A stretch of 64,000 nucleotides of DNA from Thermohalobaculum sp039815685 (GCA_039815685.1 JBCBYV010000003.1:1-64000); one strand, 5' to 3'; numbered from the stretch's first letter, positions 49,773-59,030 are shown. Notes: generated by a model from the sequence alone, not told the origin. Numbers and translations are program-made.

Positions 49773-52445
49773 ATGCAGAGCTTGAACGAGATCCGCACGA
49801 CGTTCCTCGATTACTTCGAGAAGAACGGTCACGCGGTCGTGCCGTCCTCCAGTCTCGTGCCGAAGAACGACCCGACGCTGATGTTCACGGCTGCCGGCAT
49901 GGTGCAGTTCAAGAACCTCTTCACAGGGCTTGAGCATCGGGACTACACGCGCGCCGCGACCAGCCAGAAATGCGTGCGCGCAGGCGGCAAGCATAACGAT
50001 CTCGACAATGTCGGCTATACCGCGCGGCATCTCACCTTCTTCGAGATGCTCGGCAACTTCTCCTTCGGCGATTACTTCAAGGCCGACGCGATCCCCTTTG
50101 CCTGGGAACTGGTGACCGATGGCTTCGGACTGCCCAAGGACAAGCTCCTGATCACCGTCTACCATGACGATGACGAGGCGGCGGGGCTGTGGAAGAAGGT
50201 CACGGGGTTTTCGGACGACCGCATCCTCCGCATCCCCACGGACGACAACTTCTGGACGATGGGTCCGACCGGCCCCTGCGGCCCCTGCTCCGAGATCTTT
50301 ATCGATCAGGGCGAGCATATCTGGGGCGGCCCGCCGGGTACGCCGGAGGAGGATGGCGACCGCTTCCTCGAGATCTGGAACCTCGTCTTCATGCAGTTCG
50401 AGCAGTTCGAGGACGCGCCACGGGCAGACCTGCCGAAGCCGAGCATCGATACCGGCATGGGGCTCGAGCGGATCGGCGCGGTCCTGCAGGGCAAGCACGA
50501 TGTCTACGACACGGATCTCATGCGGGCGCTGATCGAGGCTTCGGCGCATCATACCTCCGTCGATCCCGACGGTCCGGGCAAGACGCATCACCGGGTCATC
50601 GCGGATCATCTGCGCTCGACCGCCTTTCTGATCGCAGACGGTGTGCTGCCGTCGAACGAGGGCCGGGGCTATGTACTTCGGCGAATCATGCGGCGGGCGA
50701 TGCGACATGCCCATCTTCTCGGTGCGCAGGATCCGCTTATGCACCGCCTAGTACCGGAGCTTGCGCGTCAGATGGGTGAGCATTTCCCCGAGCTTGTGGA
50801 ACATCGTGCGCTCATTGCCGACACGCTGGAGCGCGAGGAGATCCGTTTTCGTCGCACCTTGGACCGGGGTCTCGGGCTCCTAGAGGAAGAGGTCAGGCGG
50901 TTGGCGGAGGGCGAGGCCCTGCCGGGCGCGGCGGCCTTCAAGCTCTACGATACCTACGGCTTTCCGCTGGACCTCACACAGGACGCGCTACGCGAACGGG
51001 GTCGGACAGTGGACACCGACGGCTTCGACGCCGCGATGGCCGAGCAGAAGCGTCAGGCGCGGGCTGCCTGGGCCGGTACGGGCGAAGCTGCGGAGGAGGG
51101 CGTCTTCTTCGCGATCCGCGAAGAGGCGGGACCGACCGAGTTCCTCGGCTATGATGGCGAGAGCGCCGAGGGCGTAATCCGCGCGATCGCGAAGGGCGGC
51201 ACAAAGGTAGGCTCGGCGTCTGTCGGGGAGGAGGTTGCGATTGTCCTGAACCAGACGCCCTTCTACGCCGAAAGCGGCGGTCAGGTGGGCGACGAGGGGT
51301 TCATCGATGGCGCCTCCGGCCGAGCGCGCGTGACCGACGTGAAGAAGAAGGCCGGCGATATTTTCGTCCACCTCGCCACGGTCGAGTACGGGACGCTCGC
51401 GGAGGGCGAGCCGGTTCGGCTCAGCGTCGATGGCGCGCGACGCGCCGCGATCCGGGCAAATCACTCGGCGACGCATCTCATGCACGAGGCGTTGCGGGCC
51501 GCACTTGGCGACCATGTCGCGCAGAGGGGCAGCCTCGTCGCGCCGGACCGCCTGCGTTTCGACTTTCAACACGCCGAGGCAATGACGGCCGATGAGCTTT
51601 CCCGCGTCGAGGCGGAGGTGAACGATCTCGTGCGCCAGGACAGCCCGGTGACCACGCGCCTGATGACGCCGGATGACGCGGTGGCGGAGGGAGCACGTGC
51701 GCTCTTCGGCGAAAAGTATGGTGAGGAGGTCCGTGTCGTCTCCATGGGCCGACGCGATGCGCGGCATATGGGCGGGGAGAGCGGGCCTGCCGGGCTCACC
51801 TACAGCCTCGAGCTGTGCGGCGGCACGCATGTCGCGCGCACAGGCGAGATCGGGCTTTTCAAGATCATGGGCGAGGGGGCGTCCTCCGCCGGGATCAGGA
51901 GGGTCGAGGCGCTGACCGGCGCTGCGGCGCTGGCATACATCGCCGAGAGGGAGGCCGCGCTCGATGCGGTGGCAGCGGCGCTCAAGACACGGCCGGCGGA
52001 AGCGGCTGACCGGGTGGCGGCGCTCCTCGCGGAACGGCGACAGATGGAGCAGGAGATCGGCGCACTCCGCAAGCAAGTCGCCCTCGGCGTTGGCGCTGGC
52101 GAAGCGGCTGGGCCGCGCGATGTCGCAGGCGTGCGGTTCCTCGCCCAGAGCCTGTCGGGCGTTAATCCGCGGGACCTGCGTGGCCTTATCGACGAGCACA
52201 AGAAGCGCCTGGGATCCGGTGTGGTGTTGCTGGTCGCCGAGGCGGGCGGCAAGGCGAGCATCGCCGCGGGCGTCACGGAGGACCTTACGACCCGCGTATC
52301 CGCAATCGATATCGTCAAGGCGGCGGTAGGTGCTGTCGGCGGTGTCGGCGGCGGCGGCCGGCCCGATATGGCGCAGGGCGGGGGGCCGGATCCTGAGAGG
52401 GCGGACGACGCCATCCGGGCTGCCGAGGCGGTGATCTCCGGGTAG
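49773..52445 (+). CDS. alaS: Alanine--tRNA ligase
   Basis: AlaS charges tRNA-Ala. The 890-residue product is full length: the class II aminoacylation domain at the N-terminus (MQSLNEIRTTFLDYFEKNGH, KCVRAGGKHNDLDNVGYTAR, HLTFFEMLGNFSFGDYFK), the tRNA-recognition helices, the editing domain with its zinc residues (NHSATHLMHEALR and CGGTHVARTGEIGLF) and the C-terminal C-Ala domain with the Gly-rich end GGGGRPDMAQGGG. It follows recA, a frequent alphaproteobacterial order, and is followed by a striking double hairpin. Confidence 0.97.
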   Translation: MQSLNEIRTTFLDYFEKNGHAVVPSSSLVPKNDPTLMFTAAGMVQFKNLFTGLEHRDYTRAATSQKCVRAGGKHNDLDNVGYTARHLTFFEMLGNFSFGDYFKADAIPFAWELVTDGFGLPKDKLLITVYHDDDEAAGLWKKVTGFSDDRILRIPTDDNFWTMGPTGPCGPCSEIFIDQGEHIWGGPPGTPEEDGDRFLEIWNLVFMQFEQFEDAPRADLPKPSIDTGMGLERIGAVLQGKHDVYDTDLMRALIEASAHHTSVDPDGPGKTHHRVIADHLRSTAFLIADGVLPSNEGRGYVLRRIMRRAMRHAHLLGAQDPLMHRLVPELARQMGEHFPELVEHRALIADTLEREEIRFRRTLDRGLGLLEEEVRRLAEGEALPGAAAFKLYDTYGFPLDLTQDALRERGRTVDTDGFDAAMAEQKRQARAAWAGTGEAAEEGVFFAIREEAGPTEFLGYDGESAEGVIRAIAKGGTKVGSASVGEEVAIVLNQTPFYAESGGQVGDEGFIDGASGRARVTDVKKKAGDIFVHLATVEYGTLAEGEPVRLSVDGARRAAIRANHSATHLMHEALRAALGDHVAQRGSLVAPDRLRFDFQHAEAMTADELSRVEAEVNDLVRQDSPVTTRLMTPDDAVAEGARALFGEKYGEEVRVVSMGRRDARHMGGESGPAGLTYSLELCGGTHVARTGEIGLFKIMGEGASSAGIRRVEALTGAAALAYIAEREAALDAVAAALKTRPAEAADRVAALLAERRQMEQEIGALRKQVALGVGAGEAAGPRDVAGVRFLAQSLSGVNPRDLRGLIDEHKKRLGSGVVLLVAEAGGKASIAAGVTEDLTTRVSAIDIVKAAVGAVGGVGGGGRPDMAQGGGPDPERADDAIRAAEAVISG

Positions 52446-52466
52446 ATCTCTCCGGCCCGGGCTGAG

Positions 52467-52510
52467 CAAATTCCTTGGAAGGAATTTGCAAATCTCTTGG
52501 AAGAGATTTG
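52467..52510. repeat. Tandem twin hairpins after alaS
   Basis: Two 22-base inverted repeats abut exactly: CAAATTCCTT-GG-AAGGAATTTG (52467-52488) and CAAATCTCTT-GG-AAGAGATTTG (52489-52510). Each has 10-base complementary arms around GG. They are AT-rich in a GC-rich region, differ by a compensated change in the stem, and start 22 bases beyond the alaS stop codon. Confidence 0.85.
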
Positions 52511-52587
52511 AGGGCCGTTTGCTTGCCGCGCGACGGAGCGCGGTGATCGGCGCGTTTGGCGGGTGTCGAAGCAATGGGAGACACTCG

Positions 52588-53148
52588 ATGAAAAAGTTCC
52601 TCCTCGCCGGTGGGGCGCTTGCCGCTATCGGCGCCGCGGCGATCCTTGCCGATGTGCCTGGTGCACTGGCGCAGAGCGGTGAGCGCCATGCGGCGCGCGG
52701 TGCGGCCTATGATGGCCCGGGTGCCCGGCATCATCGTCGCGGCATTCGGCGCGAGGCTCGGCGAGATGGGCGTCGCGCCGCGATACGTCGGCTGATCGAG
52801 CTCCAGGAGATCTATGACGCCGATGGCGACGGTGCGGTGACGCAGGCAGAGATCGATGATGCGCGCGCCGCGCGCGCTGCAGAGTTCGATTTGGATGGGG
52901 ACGGGACGTTGAGCCTCAGCGAATACGAGGCGCTGTGGCTCGACGCGATGCGCGAGCGCATGGTCCGCCGCTTTCAGCGCCACGACCGAGATGGTGACGG
53001 GCTGGTGACGGCTGAGGAGTTCCAGCGCCGTACGTCCAACCTCGTGATGCTGAGGGATCGAAACGGCGATGGGGCGCTCAGCATCGAGGATCTGCGCCCG
53101 GGCCGGCGTGCAGAGGCGCCCACGGATCCCGGGACACCGGCTGAGTGA
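52588..53148 (+). CDS. Secreted EF-hand protein
   Basis: The 186-residue product has a signal peptide (KKFLLAGGALAAIGAAAILA, cut near ALAQ) and then four EF-hand-type loops: YDADGDGAVTQAEIDD, FDLDGDGTLSLSEYEA, HDRDGDGLVTAEEFQR and RDRNGDGALSIEDL. All keep the DxDGDG calcium-binding pattern, so it should bind calcium in the periplasm or outside. GGGAGA lies before the ATG. It is convergent with pdhC. The family is common in Rhodobacterales but no precise function is assigned. Confidence 0.88.
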   Translation: MKKFLLAGGALAAIGAAAILADVPGALAQSGERHAARGAAYDGPGARHHRRGIRREARRDGRRAAIRRLIELQEIYDADGDGAVTQAEIDDARAARAAEFDLDGDGTLSLSEYEALWLDAMRERMVRRFQRHDRDGDGLVTAEEFQRRTSNLVMLRDRNGDGALSIEDLRPGRRAEAPTDPGTPAE

Positions 53149-53158
53149 GTTTGCGGCA

Positions 53159-53183
53159 GCCGGCCCCGCCCAACGGGGCCGGC
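53159..53183. terminator. Hairpin between convergent EF-hand and pdhC genes
   Basis: Arms GCCGGCCCCG (53159-53168) and CGGGGCCGGC (53174-53183) pair perfectly around CCCAA. It lies between two convergent stop codons, suited to stop transcription from both sides, though T runs are lacking. Confidence 0.55.
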
Positions 53184-53190
53184 CTCCCCG

Positions 53191-54516
53191 TCACATCAGC
53201 ATCGACATCGGGTCCTCGAGATAGCCGACGAGCGCCTCGAGGAACTGTGCGCCGAGGGCGCCGTCGATCACGCGGTGGTCGACCGAGAGCGTGACGGACA
53301 TCACCGTGGCTGTGGCCACTGCGCCGTCCTTGATCACGGGCTTCTTGAGGCCAGCGCCCACGGCCAGGATCGAGCCATGGGGCGGGTTGATCACCGCATC
53401 GAAGTTCTCGATCCCGAACATCCCGAGATTCGAGATCGCGAAGGTGCCGCCCTGGTACTCCGCGGGGGCGAGCTTGCGTTCGCGCGCGCGGCTGGCGAGG
53501 TCCTTCATCTCCGCCGATATCTTGGAGAGGGACTTCGTGTCCGCGTCCTTGATGACCGGCGTGAAGAGCCCGCCTTCGATCGCGACGGCAACTGCGACGT
53601 CCGAGGCCCTCAGCCGCAGCATCCGGTCCCCGGCCCAGACGGCGTTGCAGGCGGGCACGGCCTGCAAGGCCAGAGCCGACGCCTTAATGATGTAGTCGTT
53701 GACCGAGAGCTTGATGCCGCGCTTCTCGCCCTTGGCGTTCATCTGGGCGCGAAGGGCGAGGAGATCGTCCAGCATCACCTCGCGGCGGAGATAGAAATGC
53801 GGGATGGTCTGCTTGGCCTCGGTCAGGCGGCTCGCGACGGTCTTGCGCATGCCATCGAGCGCGACCTCCTCGAATTCCCGATCCGCGAACATCTTGGCGA
53901 CCGCGTCGGCGGTGGGACCCGACGGCATCGCCGCGGCGGCGGGTTTCGGCGCCGCCACAGCTTTGTCGGACGCTGTGGCCGGGGCGGCGCGCGGTTTCGC
54001 GTTCTCCACATCCGCCTTCACGATGCGGCCATGGGGGCCGGAGCCCTTGATGGCCGAAAGATCGAGCCCCTTGTCCCTGGCGATCCGCCGGGCGAGCGGG
54101 GAGGCGAAGATGCGCCCGCCCTCGCCCGTCGGCGCGGCCGGGGCGGGGGAGGGCGCCGGTGCTGCGGCCGCCGCCGCCACCTCCGCCGCCGTGGCTGGGG
54201 CCGGATCGGGCGCAGGGGCCGCGGCGCCATTGCTCTTCGGCGCAGGCGCTGCGGAGAGGGCGCTTTCGTCCTCGCCTTCCTCGAGCAGGATGGCGATGAC
54301 CTCGTTCACCTTCACCGCATCCGTACCTTCGGCGATGACGATCTTGCCGACCTTGCCTTCGTCGACGGCCTCGACCTCCATCGTGGCCTTGTCGGTCTCG
54401 ATCTCCGCGATCACGTCACCGCTCTCGACCGTGTCGCCTTCCTTGACGTTCCATTTCGCGAGCTTGCCCTCCTCCATGGTGGGCGAGAGCGCGGGCATGA
54501 GAATGTTGATGGGCAT
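53191..54516 (-). CDS. pdhC: Pyruvate dehydrogenase E2, dihydrolipoamide acetyltransferase
   Basis: E2 takes acetyl groups from E1 on its lipoyl arm and transfers them to CoA. The 441-residue product has one N-terminal lipoyl domain with Lys in EIETDKATMEVEAV, an Ala/Pro-rich linker, the E3-binding domain (FASPLARRIARDKGLDLSAI, KGSGPHGRIVKADVE) and the catalytic domain with the DHRVIDGALGAQFLEAL motif. GAGGAG precedes the ATG. It lies 12 bases after pdhB in the order pdhA-pdhB-pdhC. Confidence 0.96.
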   Translation of the reverse strand: MPINILMPALSPTMEEGKLAKWNVKEGDTVESGDVIAEIETDKATMEVEAVDEGKVGKIVIAEGTDAVKVNEVIAILLEEGEDESALSAAPAPKSNGAAAPAPDPAPATAAEVAAAAAAPAPSPAPAAPTGEGGRIFASPLARRIARDKGLDLSAIKGSGPHGRIVKADVENAKPRAAPATASDKAVAAPKPAAAAMPSGPTADAVAKMFADREFEEVALDGMRKTVASRLTEAKQTIPHFYLRREVMLDDLLALRAQMNAKGEKRGIKLSVNDYIIKASALALQAVPACNAVWAGDRMLRLRASDVAVAVAIEGGLFTPVIKDADTKSLSKISAEMKDLASRARERKLAPAEYQGGTFAISNLGMFGIENFDAVINPPHGSILAVGAGLKKPVIKDGAVATATVMSVTLSVDHRVIDGALGAQFLEALVGYLEDPMSMLM

Positions 54517-54528
54517 GGGGCGCGCTCC

Positions 54529-55920
54529 TCAGCGGTAGCAGACGGCTTTGGCCGCCTCGACGACCTCGGCCCTGGTGACGAGGGCGAGCTTTTCGAGGTT
54601 GGCGGCGTAGGGCATGGGAACGTCCTTGCCGGTCAGGTTCATCACCGGTGCGTCGAGCCAGTCGAACGCTTCGACCATCAGCACGGCCGAGATGTGGTTG
54701 CCGATGGAGCAGACGGGCCAGCCTTCCTCGACCGTGATGCAGCGGTTGGTCTTCTGCACCGAGCGGACGACGGTGGCGGTGTCCATGGGGCGTAGGGTGC
54801 GTAGATCGACGACCTCGGCCTCGATCCCCTCACCGGCCAGCGCTTCGGCCGCTTCCATCGCGTAGGTCATGCCGATACCAAAGCTTACGATCGTGATGTC
54901 CGTGCCCTGGCGCGCGATGCGGGCCTTGCCGAGGGGGACGGTGAAGTCCTCCATCATCGGCACCTCGAAGGACTTGCCGTAGAGGATCTCGTTCTCAAGG
55001 AAGACCACGGGGTTCGGGTCGCGGATCGCCGACTTTAGCAGGCCCTTGAAGTCGGACGCCGTGTAGGGCTGGACGACCTTGAGGCCCGGGATGTTGGCGT
55101 ACCAGGCGGCGTAGTCCTGGCTGTGCTGGGCTGCGACGCGCGCGGCGGCACCGTTCGGGCCTCGGAAGACGATGGGGCAGCCCATCTGTCCGCCGGACAT
55201 ATAGAGCGTCTTCGCGGCCGAGTTGATGATGTGGTCGATCGCCTGCATCGCAAAGTTGAAGGTCATGAACTCGACGATGGGGCGGAGACCCGCGAAGGCC
55301 GCGCCGACGCCGATACCGGCAAAGCCATGCTCGGTGATCGGCGTATCGACGACGCGTTTGTCGCCGAATTCCTGCAGCAAGCCTTCGGTGATCTTGTACG
55401 CGCCCTGATACTCGGCGACCTCCTCGCCCATGACAAAGACGTCTGCGTCGCGGCGCATCTCTTCGGCCATGCCATCGCGGAGGGCGACGCGCACGGTCTG
55501 TTGTGCGGTTTCCGTACCCTCGGGCCAGTCCGGCTCGATGATGTTCTCCTCGGGCGCTTTGGCGGCGGCCGGTGGGGCGGCCGCCGGTGCCTCGGCGGGG
55601 GCTTCGGCTGCGGGCTCCGGCGCAGGAGCGGCCGCGCCGCCACCGCTGCTGGCATTGGCGAGCGCGCTCGCATCCTCGCCTTCCTCCAGCAGGATCGCGA
55701 TGGGGGTGTTCACCTTCACCGCGTCCGTGCCCTCGTCGATCAGAATTTTGCCGATGGTTCCTTCATCGACCGCCTCGACCTCCATGGTGGCCTTGTCGGT
55801 CTCGATCTCCGCGATCACGTCGCCAGAGGAGACATTGTCCCCTTCCTTGACGTTCCACTTGGCCAGCTTGCCCTCCTCCATGGTCGGAGAGAGCGCCGGC
55901 ATCAGCACTTCAATGGTCAT
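54529..55920 (-). CDS. pdhB: Pyruvate dehydrogenase E1 beta with its own lipoyl domain
   Basis: E1 beta forms, with E1 alpha, the thiamine-diphosphate active site. The 463-residue product is longer than a plain E1 beta (about 330) because residues 1-80 are a lipoyl domain (MTIEVLMPALSPTMEEGKLA, EIETDKATMEVEAV) joined by an Ala/Pro linker to the E1 beta core (EEVAEYQGAYKITEGLLQEF, HGFAGIGVGAAFAGLRPIVE, FRGPNGAAARVAAQHSQDYA). The lipoyl domain is nearly the same as that of the adjacent pdhC. This fusion is known in alphaproteobacteria. It is 21 bases after pdhA. Confidence 0.96.
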   Translation of the reverse strand: MTIEVLMPALSPTMEEGKLAKWNVKEGDNVSSGDVIAEIETDKATMEVEAVDEGTIGKILIDEGTDAVKVNTPIAILLEEGEDASALANASSGGGAAAPAPEPAAEAPAEAPAAAPPAAAKAPEENIIEPDWPEGTETAQQTVRVALRDGMAEEMRRDADVFVMGEEVAEYQGAYKITEGLLQEFGDKRVVDTPITEHGFAGIGVGAAFAGLRPIVEFMTFNFAMQAIDHIINSAAKTLYMSGGQMGCPIVFRGPNGAAARVAAQHSQDYAAWYANIPGLKVVQPYTASDFKGLLKSAIRDPNPVVFLENEILYGKSFEVPMMEDFTVPLGKARIARQGTDITIVSFGIGMTYAMEAAEALAGEGIEAEVVDLRTLRPMDTATVVRSVQKTNRCITVEEGWPVCSIGNHISAVLMVEAFDWLDAPVMNLTGKDVPMPYAANLEKLALVTRAEVVEAAKAVCYR

Positions 55921-55941
55921 GTCCGGTCTCCTCCCCAGAGA

Positions 55942-56940
55942 TCAGGCGTATACGTCAGTCCAGAGCTCTTCTGCAGCAGGCTCAGGGCTTTCCTGGGCGA
56001 ATTTCGCGCACTCGTTGATGCGTGCCTTCACCTTCTTGTCGATATCCTTGAGGGCGTCCTCGTCGGCGACCTTCTGCTCGATCATCAGCTTCTTGAGCTG
56101 CTCGATCGGGTCGCGGGTCTCCCTCATCTTCGAGACCTCGTCGCGGGTCCTGTACTTCGCAGGGTCCGACATGGAGTGGCCGCGATAGCGGTAGGTCATG
56201 CATTCGAGGATGTAGGGACCCTTGCCGGAGCGGCAGTGCTCGACCGCGCGCCGGCCCGCGGCCGCCACGGCGACGACGTCCATGCCATCGACTTCCTCAC
56301 CGGGAATGCCGAAGGCGTGCCCGCGCTCATGCAGCTTGGCGGACGAGGTCGAGCGCTGCTGTGCCGTGCCCATGGCGTATTTGTTGTTCTCGATGACGAA
56401 GATGCAGGGCACGTCCCAGAGGGCGGCCATGTTGAAGGTCTCGTAGACCTGGCCCTGGTTTGCGGCACCGTCGCCGAAATAGGTGAGGCAGACATGGTCG
56501 TTGCCGCGGTACTTGTTGGCATAGGCGAGGCCCGCGCCGAGCGGCACGTTGGCGCCGACGATGCCGTGGCCGCCATAGAACTCCTTCTCCTTGGAGAACA
56601 TGTGCATCGAGCCGCCCTTGCCCTTAGAGTAGCCGCCCTCGCGCCCCGTGAGCTCGGCCATCACCCCGTCGGGGTTCATGCCGGCGGCGAGCATGTGGCC
56701 ATGGTCGCGATAGGTGGTAATCACCTGATCGCCGTCCTTGCAGTTGCTCTGCAGGCCGACGACGACGGCTTCCTGCCCGATATAGAGGTGGCAGAAACCA
56801 CCGATCAGACCCATGCCGTAGAGCTGACCGGCCTTCTCCTCGAACCGGCGGATCAGCAGCATGTCCTCGTAGTACTTCGTCATCTCCTCGGGCGACGGGC
56901 TGTTGCTCGCCGGCTTCTTCCTGGATGCGCGGGCTGCCAT
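55942..56940 (-). CDS. pdhA: Pyruvate dehydrogenase E1 alpha
   Basis: E1 alpha binds thiamine diphosphate and decarboxylates pyruvate. The 332-residue product shows the TPP motif from FGDGAANQGQVYETFNMAAL to IENNKYAMGTAQQRSTSS, the phosphorylation-loop-like segment YRYRGHSMSDPAKYRTRDEV and the N-terminal YYEDMLLIRRFEEKAGQLYG. Length is normal. GGAGGAGAC precedes the ATG. It heads the pdhABC operon; ftsB is upstream on the same strand with a 209-base gap. Confidence 0.96.
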   Translation of the reverse strand: MAARASRKKPASNSPSPEEMTKYYEDMLLIRRFEEKAGQLYGMGLIGGFCHLYIGQEAVVVGLQSNCKDGDQVITTYRDHGHMLAAGMNPDGVMAELTGREGGYSKGKGGSMHMFSKEKEFYGGHGIVGANVPLGAGLAYANKYRGNDHVCLTYFGDGAANQGQVYETFNMAALWDVPCIFVIENNKYAMGTAQQRSTSSAKLHERGHAFGIPGEEVDGMDVVAVAAAGRRAVEHCRSGKGPYILECMTYRYRGHSMSDPAKYRTRDEVSKMRETRDPIEQLKKLMIEQKVADEDALKDIDKKVKARINECAKFAQESPEPAAEELWTDVYA

Positions 56941-57149
56941 TGGTGTCTCCTCCGGTAGTCTTTTTTCGTTGCCGTCCGGGCGATCAATGCGCGGCGCAGG
57001 CCCGGTGAGGACGGCGGGCGAGGCGGGAGCCCCCGATGGGGCAGGGTCAGATGCAGGATGGAGAAACGGTCTTGCAGGTGCAAGGGTTTGGGTAGGTTTT
57101 GAGCCGGCGCATTCGCGGTGCGAGCTCCGCTGCGCATGGTCCGATCCGA

Positions 57150-57452
57150 TCAGCGCCGAATGAGCAACTCGTCGCTCCGCGCCATCCCGAGAACACTGCG
57201 CGCACGTTCGTCGAGGAGATCGAGATCGAGATAGTCGGGTTGCAGGCGGCGAACGAGATTGGCGATCTCGGCCCGTTCGGCCTCCGCTTCAGCGAGCTCG
57301 ACCTCGAGTGCCGCGATCCCGGCACGCGCCTCGTTGAGCGCTCGCAGGCCGCGCTGCCCCTCGATCGCGCTGTGGGCGAAGATCAGGGCAATGGCGAGCA
57401 GGAGGACATAGGCCCCCGGCGCAAGCACCTGCTTCCAATCGATACGCGACAT
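57150..57452 (-). CDS. Septum formation initiator FtsB-like protein
   Basis: FtsB is a small bitopic protein that joins FtsL and FtsQ in the divisome. The 100-residue product has one membrane helix (APGAYVLLLAIALIFAHSAI), a coiled-coil stretch (LEVELAEAEAERAEIANLVR), then the conserved DYLDLDLLDERARSVLGMA. GGAG lies 5 bases before the ATG I chose; an ATG earlier would add a divergent segment. It sits between eno and pdhA, the usual location of this gene in alphaproteobacteria. Confidence 0.85.
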   Translation of the reverse strand: MSRIDWKQVLAPGAYVLLLAIALIFAHSAIEGQRGLRALNEARAGIAALEVELAEAEAERAEIANLVRRLQPDYLDLDLLDERARSVLGMARSDELLIRR

Positions 57453-57537
57453 CCAAGCTCCATCGAAGCGAAGTCGCAGAATGCCGGAATCTCTCGCCAT
57501 TGCAAAGGATTGCTTCGCAAGGTTGCACCGCGGCGGA

Positions 57538-58830
57538 TCAGTGTTCCCCCCGCGGCACAACCCGGCGCCCGGCATATTCCGCGGCGTCCCCCAGCTCCTC
57601 CTCGATGCGCAGAAGCTGGTTGTACTTCGCCAGCCGGTCCGAGCGGGCGAGCGAGCCCGTCTTGATCTGTCCGCAATTGGTGGCGACGGCGAGATCCGCG
57701 ATGGTCGCATCCTCCGTCTCGCCGGAGCGATGGGACATCACGGCGGTATAACGCGCAGCATGGGCCATCTGCACCGCCTCGAGCGTCTCGGAGAGCGTGC
57801 CGATCTGATTGACCTTGACTAGGATCGAGTTGGCGGTGGCGAGCTCGATGCCCTTTGAGAGCCGCTCGACATTGGTGACGAAGAGGTCGTCGCCCACAAG
57901 CTGGCACTTTTTGCCGATCACCTCCGTGAGGAGCGCCCAGCCGTCCCAGTCATCCTCCGCCATCCCGTCCTCGATGGAGATGATCGGGTAGTCCTCGACG
58001 AGTTTCTGGAGATAGGCGACCATGTCGCCGTAGTGCAGCTCCAGCCCCTCGCCCTTGAGGCGGTAGAGCTTGGCGTCGGCGTCGTAGAACTCGGTGGAGG
58101 CGGCGTCGAGGGCGAGGTGTATGTCCTCGCCGGGCTTGAAGCCCGCCTTCTCGATCGCCTTGCAGATGAAGTCAAGCGCCTCGCGGGCTGAGCCGATATT
58201 GGGCGCGAAGCCGCCCTCGTCCCCCACATTGGTGTTGTGCCCGGCGGCCTTCAGTTCCTTCTTGAGTGTGTGGAAGACCTCCGCCCCCATGCGCAGGCCC
58301 TCGCGGAAGCTCTCCGCGCCCGTGGGCATCACCATGAATTCCTGGATGTCGATGGGGTTGTCCGCGTGCTCACCGCCATTGACGATATTCATGAGCGGGA
58401 CGGGCAGGGTGCGGGCCGAGACGCCACCCACATAGCGGTAGAGCGAGAGACCCGAGGAAGTGGCGGCAGCCTTGGCGACGGCGAGCGAGACGCCGAGGAT
58501 CGCGTTGGCACCGAGGCGGCCCTTGTTGGGCGTGCCGTCAAGCTCGATCATGGCGCGGTCGATGGTCTTCTGCGCACAGCCGTCGACGCCGGCCAGCGCC
58601 TCGAAGATCTCGCCGTTCACTGCGTCGCGCGCCTTCTCGACCCCCTTGCCGAGATAGCGCGCGGCGTCTCCGTCGCGGAGTTCCACCGCCTCATGAGCGC
58701 CGGTCGAGGCGCCGGAGGGCACGGCCGCACGCCCCTCCGCTCCGTCCTCGAGCACCACATCGACCTCCACGGTCGGGTTGCCCCGGCTGTCCAGGATCTC
58801 GCGGGCGGTGATGTCGACGATGGCGCTCAT
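57538..58830 (-). CDS. eno: Enolase
   Basis: Enolase interconverts 2-phosphoglycerate and phosphoenolpyruvate with magnesium. The 430-residue product begins MSAIVDITAREILDSRGNPT and has PSGASTGAHEAVELRDGD, NIVNGGEHADN, NVGDEGGFAPNI, the metal ligands in LALDAASTEFYD and SIEDGMAEDDWDGW, and VMSHRSGETEDATIADLAVA. An AGGGGG stretch precedes the ATG. The open frame continues upstream through REP-like palindromes, which are not part of the gene. Confidence 0.97.
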   Translation of the reverse strand: MSAIVDITAREILDSRGNPTVEVDVVLEDGAEGRAAVPSGASTGAHEAVELRDGDAARYLGKGVEKARDAVNGEIFEALAGVDGCAQKTIDRAMIELDGTPNKGRLGANAILGVSLAVAKAAATSSGLSLYRYVGGVSARTLPVPLMNIVNGGEHADNPIDIQEFMVMPTGAESFREGLRMGAEVFHTLKKELKAAGHNTNVGDEGGFAPNIGSAREALDFICKAIEKAGFKPGEDIHLALDAASTEFYDADAKLYRLKGEGLELHYGDMVAYLQKLVEDYPIISIEDGMAEDDWDGWALLTEVIGKKCQLVGDDLFVTNVERLSKGIELATANSILVKVNQIGTLSETLEAVQMAHAARYTAVMSHRSGETEDATIADLAVATNCGQIKTGSLARSDRLAKYNQLLRIEEELGDAAEYAGRRVVPRGEH

Positions 58831-58915
58831 GGCGGCCCCCTGCTGCTGGTGGTCGCGCGCGGTGTAACGCGGGGGCGGGCGCGGAAACAACCGCTCTCGA
58901 GGCGGGCTCCGAGAG

Positions 58916-59011
58916 GTCCCGGGTCGAGCCCGGGACACACCGCGCCCGTCGCGACAATCCGGGCGCGGAGGGCGGCTCTGGGTCCGAGACGTCCCGGGCT
59001 TGACCCGGGAC
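58916..59011. repeat. Inverted pair of REP-like palindromes
   Basis: GTCCCGGG-TCGAG-CCCGGGAC (58916-58936) and GTCCCGGG-CTTGA-CCCGGGAC (58991-59011) share the same arms, and their loops are in opposite orientation (CTTGA is the reverse complement of TCAAG). They fill the gap between mazG and eno, a BIME-like arrangement. Confidence 0.75.
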
Positions 59012-59030
59012 CTCCTGGTTGCCGCGTGGG

